NCBI GenBank assembly: GCA_963519845.1 | Contig: CAUQNX010000002.1 | Location: forward strand, 124,001-188,000 | Reading direction: 5' to 3' | Length of the DNA: 64,000 nucleotides | Source: Moellerella sp963519845 | Lineage (GTDB): Bacteria; Pseudomonadota; Gammaproteobacteria; Enterobacterales; Enterobacteriaceae | Shown: in pieces, positions 63,501 through 64,000 of the stretch | Numbering within the stretch: position 1 is the stretch's first letter | How the letters are laid out: each line of letters starts with the position of its first letter | Notes under the pieces: model-generated | What the model saw: only the letters and a program-made list of their open reading frames with translations | Database searches by the model: none | What the model was told of the DNA's origin: nothing | Position numbers and translations under genes: made by a program

Positions 63501-64000
63501 ACGGCGGACAAAGATAAAAATCGCCTCGATACCGGCACACTCGGTTGGAAAGACATCGATAACAAAGCCGATTTTACAGCTGAACATTCAGGTGGCTCAA
63601 TTAGCACGGGTGGCCCGATTGGTAGCCAGCTCCTCACTAACGCCGCCGGCGGTTTACTGTCTAACGCCAATAACAGCGGTCACGATGAAGGCACCACAAA
63701 ATCCGCCGTCAGTGAAGGTACGGTAATTGTTCGTAATGAAGATAAACAAACACAGGATATTAACGACCTCAATCGGGATACTGAGCACGCCAATGATGGC
63801 AGCATCAACCCGATATTCGATAAAGAGAAAGAACAAAACCGCTTAAAACAATCCCAGTTGATTGGTGAAATCGGTAACCAGACCATGGATATCATCCGCA
63901 CCGAAGGGGATATTGCCGGTCTGAAAGCGCAGAAAGACCCCGATGCGCTAGCCATAGCGAAGCAACAACTCGAAGACAAAGCGAAAAAGGATAACTCGGT
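54546..64000 (+). CDS. cdiA: CdiA-like filamentous haemagglutinin/toxin (TpsA), 3' end beyond window
   Basis: The frame is open from ATG 54546 (AAGGA nine bases upstream) to the right edge: more than 3,150 codons and unfinished. The N-terminus is an extended signal peptide, MNKHCYRLIFSRTHGELRVV, with a later hydrophobic core and cleavage near SALA-SS. The TPS domain follows (about 70-300) with VILNEVNSNNPSQIKGFLEV and VANPSGIICNGCGTINAG. FHA repeats cover about 56.0-58.9 kb. A non-repetitive block (59.4-60.9 kb) includes RLGDGFYEQRLVREQVLKLT and may bind the receptor. A second repeat region follows. The last visible part (QLIGEIGNQTMDIIRTEGD) is the usual CdiA lead-in to the pretoxin region. 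Toxin tip and immunity gene are outside. Confidence 0.9.
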   Translation, partial: MNKHCYRLIFSRTHGELRVVSELARSCSTESGQTRGSSGGRLWVTLRRTSLLLWLTLWGGSALASSIIADNNAPKNQRPDVINTQNGIPQVNIAAPNGSGISHNQYKQFDVDNRGAILNNSAVMTTTQTAGMIQGNPNLDPNKAPARVILNEVNSNNPSQIKGFLEVAGGKAQVIVANPSGIICNGCGTINAGRMTLTTGKPQFNQDGSLAGYQVERGVIRVEGGGLNADSRHDTQYVDLLARAVEINSGVWANEKIAVVAGKNRVDTQNKATPIDSQTAQPEFAIDMGQMGGMYSGYIHMVGTEKGVGVRNQGGHIQADKTLTVSSNGKLSWGTASQQATTQAGSDIILTAKDALDHQGKLHSGGALQIESQSGSVSNTGTLAALQDVKIKAKGDIRSQGNLLAGSDNKSNIVNNANITLNSDSKIDTRGTLLSKQNVTATAKSLDLSQTQVAASTLALTAKQGDIALTQGKIDANNVRLKSARDIHAEQVQVKAGQWSVSANNLFNQKGTWVQTGQNESQFALTGQLNNQDGAIEANRLKLNADSLDNQKGRLVALGNIQQDWQVKNTVRNLQGEIGANGDLNLTASVINNQSGTIKSQTQLTLDAKEQIDNTAGNLVAGNSVNLQAGKSLNNQSGTINSQQVRVTTDNLNNAFGKLISQTTLDIIARQQVNNTKGFIGSGDKLTLATQALVNNQQGTVQSDTQLTLDAQRIDNQSGKILSGEQLVLNTATDLDNQSGTIYGKQVAVSAKTINNQQGQIVGESTVDIKAKNALNNTNGKVIANQALTAFVGQQLINQTGLLQSGNQSSITAKSLDNRDGQVLSGKALDITTTTQIDNAKGEISSQNVNINTAQLDNQTGKVIATQNLDLTSQGDVNNQAGLLEAGNQLTLASQGDINNQKGTLQAGKQANLSAQNIENTQGQLLSGNQLTLNTKNDLNNSQGKVSAGKVLQWKGNDFNNHAGLLQSGATLDLMGRQLSNQQKGQILSQDALSLTLNGDFNNQTGIVTSQGDAVINANLINNGQGAINALGRLNVQVAQLIDNRDGRIFSQQAQILQAQEILNNQGWIGSLDSWQATTQSFNNQSGEVQSQKNAELTANSLDNQQGTLQAGGSASLLVANEINNSQGKISASQNLTATGQSVNNQQGQWLAGETLKLKASNVDNSQGGLLYSQKQLLLLIENTLNNAHGKLQSGENLTLASNILDNTFGKIESQQTLNLTSTELIDNTSGSIRSNQNQQLETKTFNNQQGTVSSLGELTLKATQLDNTQGTLISQQAGSYNISQLNNAKGKIHSSDTLTLTASDIQNQQGQLVSTKALKLIALTLDNRNSGILSSQGSLSLLLNTLDNRDNGLVHGSAETTLTVKNIENTQGRLQSNESLTFSGVNTLNNQSGNILANSDMALNTDAASASTQLALSNQQGTLQSGSTLAIKTQSINNQGGTIKSQKALLLTAAQDYTQSAGDTLTSNQSVTLNITGMLTNLTDWLLPGDLTISSLNFTNQGSVVSKNLDITTGKLNNLNRLEADSIKLNVDALDNAATLMGDEIHVKAKTIDNHGKNAVIAAAKQIDLQTQDTLTNRDQALIYSGDTLTLTSDNLIENNASFIEAEGATSITARQLNNVREGLDIQREAESESYNKHLYNFYWRSFETQAHKDPSAMAPTTQQLTFQNDQATLDNKYGTILDIDAKNKRAQMKVKQQDGQITTLWVNYLALTPNSDGSYAMTFYESRGVPGRIQNPPTPYHGAVWRVHNRSRYEVWDPNQHIDVASATGIDDFSWIRERSVTGTVTRDKLISEGIGARILSGDNMTLNITDLLKNDASTITSAGNLSIDGKGLIENTGYSINERRKEFYSDHYDVSRSHWYPQSNSDKTTALSTIDGIISGNGNVSITSANITNTTVNAAQITALEAAMNAAKAERAEWERNPLAFNIDGVNKQDFNTSLTEHGKSELNQTDGTSPLDRPLLPAELALTEKQHIGDVATSIPDNGLFRPNLTPDSPFLVVTDPRFTDRNKFISSDYLLERVGYSPADVHKRLGDGFYEQRLVREQVLKLTGRPSLREEDAMAQYQYLMNNGIKVAEDFHLRPGVALTPEQIAALQQDIVWLVSETVDTPQGPQTVWSPKVYLSNTTLSLTQQGAIISGKTLNLSADSIDNAGNLLAEKGLDVDAKQFLHQGGDINAESINIQADSLTLSTNLQDALRQATMNATDISLSGHDVQLQGAKLDATGDIKLNARDNLSITAVKSTHTGSIDVIAGAMGDRNTEGMDATGSLAHISGEWQLAQSSELNAGGNLSLNAGQDITVKGSQAQAGGVLDVNAGGDINILSDKTTNKTQLDAQGNGSSVSNTREEERLVLSTLSGDKGVSLNAGNNLVAEGAQVDSQAGKISVSAQDVIITAATQDTHALDQEQTNSGSSKGQRLDETSSHEVVGSTFSGQNGVDIRARDKDITVTGSTIHSEKGEVTLDAKQNVTLNTATEETKKYVEEHSSSKGVLSSSSEHSIQNDETTREKGSLLSGEKVTVTAGNDLTVKGSSVVAEKDVALTAGNNVDITAATETDSHYLLEEKKKSGLMSSGGIGFSVGKQSSRHEVDEKGTTQSQSVSTIGSTQGNVNITAGNKLHVGGADLIAQKDLNLTGDSVQIDPGYDERTRTETFETKQSGLTVALSGSVGGALNTAVTTAQQARKESDGRLSALQNTKAVLSGVQAQQAYELDGLKTDAANVHNAANNLKPGDKEYQKGATNTVGVNVSYGSQSSKSETHTDSSQSQGSTLNAGQNLAISATGKNKETNTDSGNISVVGSELKAGKDLSLSASQDINLVSAQNTEQTNSKNSSKGSSAGVGLGLGAGGTGVSVSASVNAGKGHEKGNGVTHSETTLDAGNKLTLNSGQDTILKGAQVSGEQVTVNVGRDLTLESQQDSDRYDAKQQDMSVGGGYSIGGTPNISISANQDKLHSNYDSVKEQTGIFAGKGGFDVNVKENTQLDGAVIASTADKDKNRLDTGTLGWKDIDNKADFTAEHSGGSISTGGPIGSQLLTNAAGGLLSNANNSGHDEGTTKSAVSEGTVIVRNEDKQTQDINDLNRDTEHANDGSINPIFDKEKEQNRLKQSQLIGEIGNQTMDIIRTEGDIAGLKAQKDPDALAIAKQQLEDKAKKDNS
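56040..58960 (+). repeat. FHA-1 type haemagglutinin repeats within cdiA
   Basis: About 45 degenerate repeats of roughly 20 codons follow one another, each centred on (L/I)-(D/N)-N-x-x-G-x-(I/L). Examples are LDNQKGRLVA, INNQSGTIKS, LNNQSGTINS and LDNQTGKVIA. They should stack as a long beta helix that forms the filament shaft. The boundaries are approximate. Confidence 0.85.

Noticed and set aside
55619..63979. Many minus-strand open frames inside cdiA
   Set aside because: They are shadows of the repetitive plus-strand codons (Leu/Ser/Pro-rich translations) without ribosome sites; the plus frame is continuous across all of them.
1..64000. CRISPR array, tRNA or rRNA genes, complete insertion sequence, integrase
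   Set aside because: I saw no regularly spaced repeats, no tRNA T-loop signature in a cloverleaf context, and no intact transposase or integrase frame; only fragments (Rpn, possible transposase piece at 47779).

Overview
The window reads as chromosomal DNA of a low-GC member of the Enterobacterales. Long, very AT-rich spacers alternate with genes whose closest remembered relatives are E. coli proteins (MdtC, BaeSR, TrhP/YegQ, ThiD, PagP, YidA, BrnQ, YddG, AmiD, CspA, YfaY, YajD, YmjA, MgtS). Codon use, low GC and gene content fit the Morganellaceae (Providencia/Moellerella-like). That placement is inference; no rRNA or tRNA gene is present to confirm it.

1-8.3 kb: the end of the mdtB-mdtC RND pump operon fused by ATGA overlaps to the BaeSR envelope-stress two-component system (mdtD is missing), then trhP, a clear CyaR small RNA with a CRP-type promoter, and thiD. 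8.4-20.5 kb: a fimbrial-like pseudogene, pagP, an aromatic amino acid permease, a MarA/SoxS-type regulator, yidA, brnQ, yddG, amiD and an AgcS sodium:amino-acid symporter, followed by two small envelope proteins. 20.7-24 kb: several very small genes: an MgtS homologue of 25 aa, a HEAT-like micro-protein, a 36-aa membrane peptide just behind the cspA terminator, and cspA with its long cold-shock leader.

23.2-28.7 kb: a MetQ-like lipoprotein gene divergent from an operon of a carboxymuconolactone decarboxylase/AhpD-type protein, a flavin monooxygenase, MetN and MetI. Together these look like an uptake-plus-oxidation system for an organosulfur compound. 29-36.3 kb: yfaY, a gutted phosphatase pseudogene, a second HEAT micro-protein, and a small cluster of epimerase, class III CoA-transferase and 3-hydroxyacyl-CoA dehydrogenase. 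37-43.3 kb: yajD, two KTSC-domain paralogues, the MesX-MesD methionine synthase pair, an Rpn fragment and ymjA.

43.6-52.3 kb is a scrap-yard of accessory DNA. It holds an apparently intact gene for an animal-type fatty-acid-binding protein (the most surprising item in the window), a lone HNH nuclease, an orphan NadS antitoxin with a toxin stub, remnants of RES, XRE and Abi-like genes, a truncated glutathione peroxidase of foreign composition, a GNAT acetyltransferase between short repeats, and an 80-bp repeat found behind two antitoxin genes. 52.7-64 kb is a two-partner secretion locus: a CdiB/ShlB transporter and more than 3,150 codons of a CdiA-like filamentous toxin whose tip and immunity gene lie beyond the right edge.
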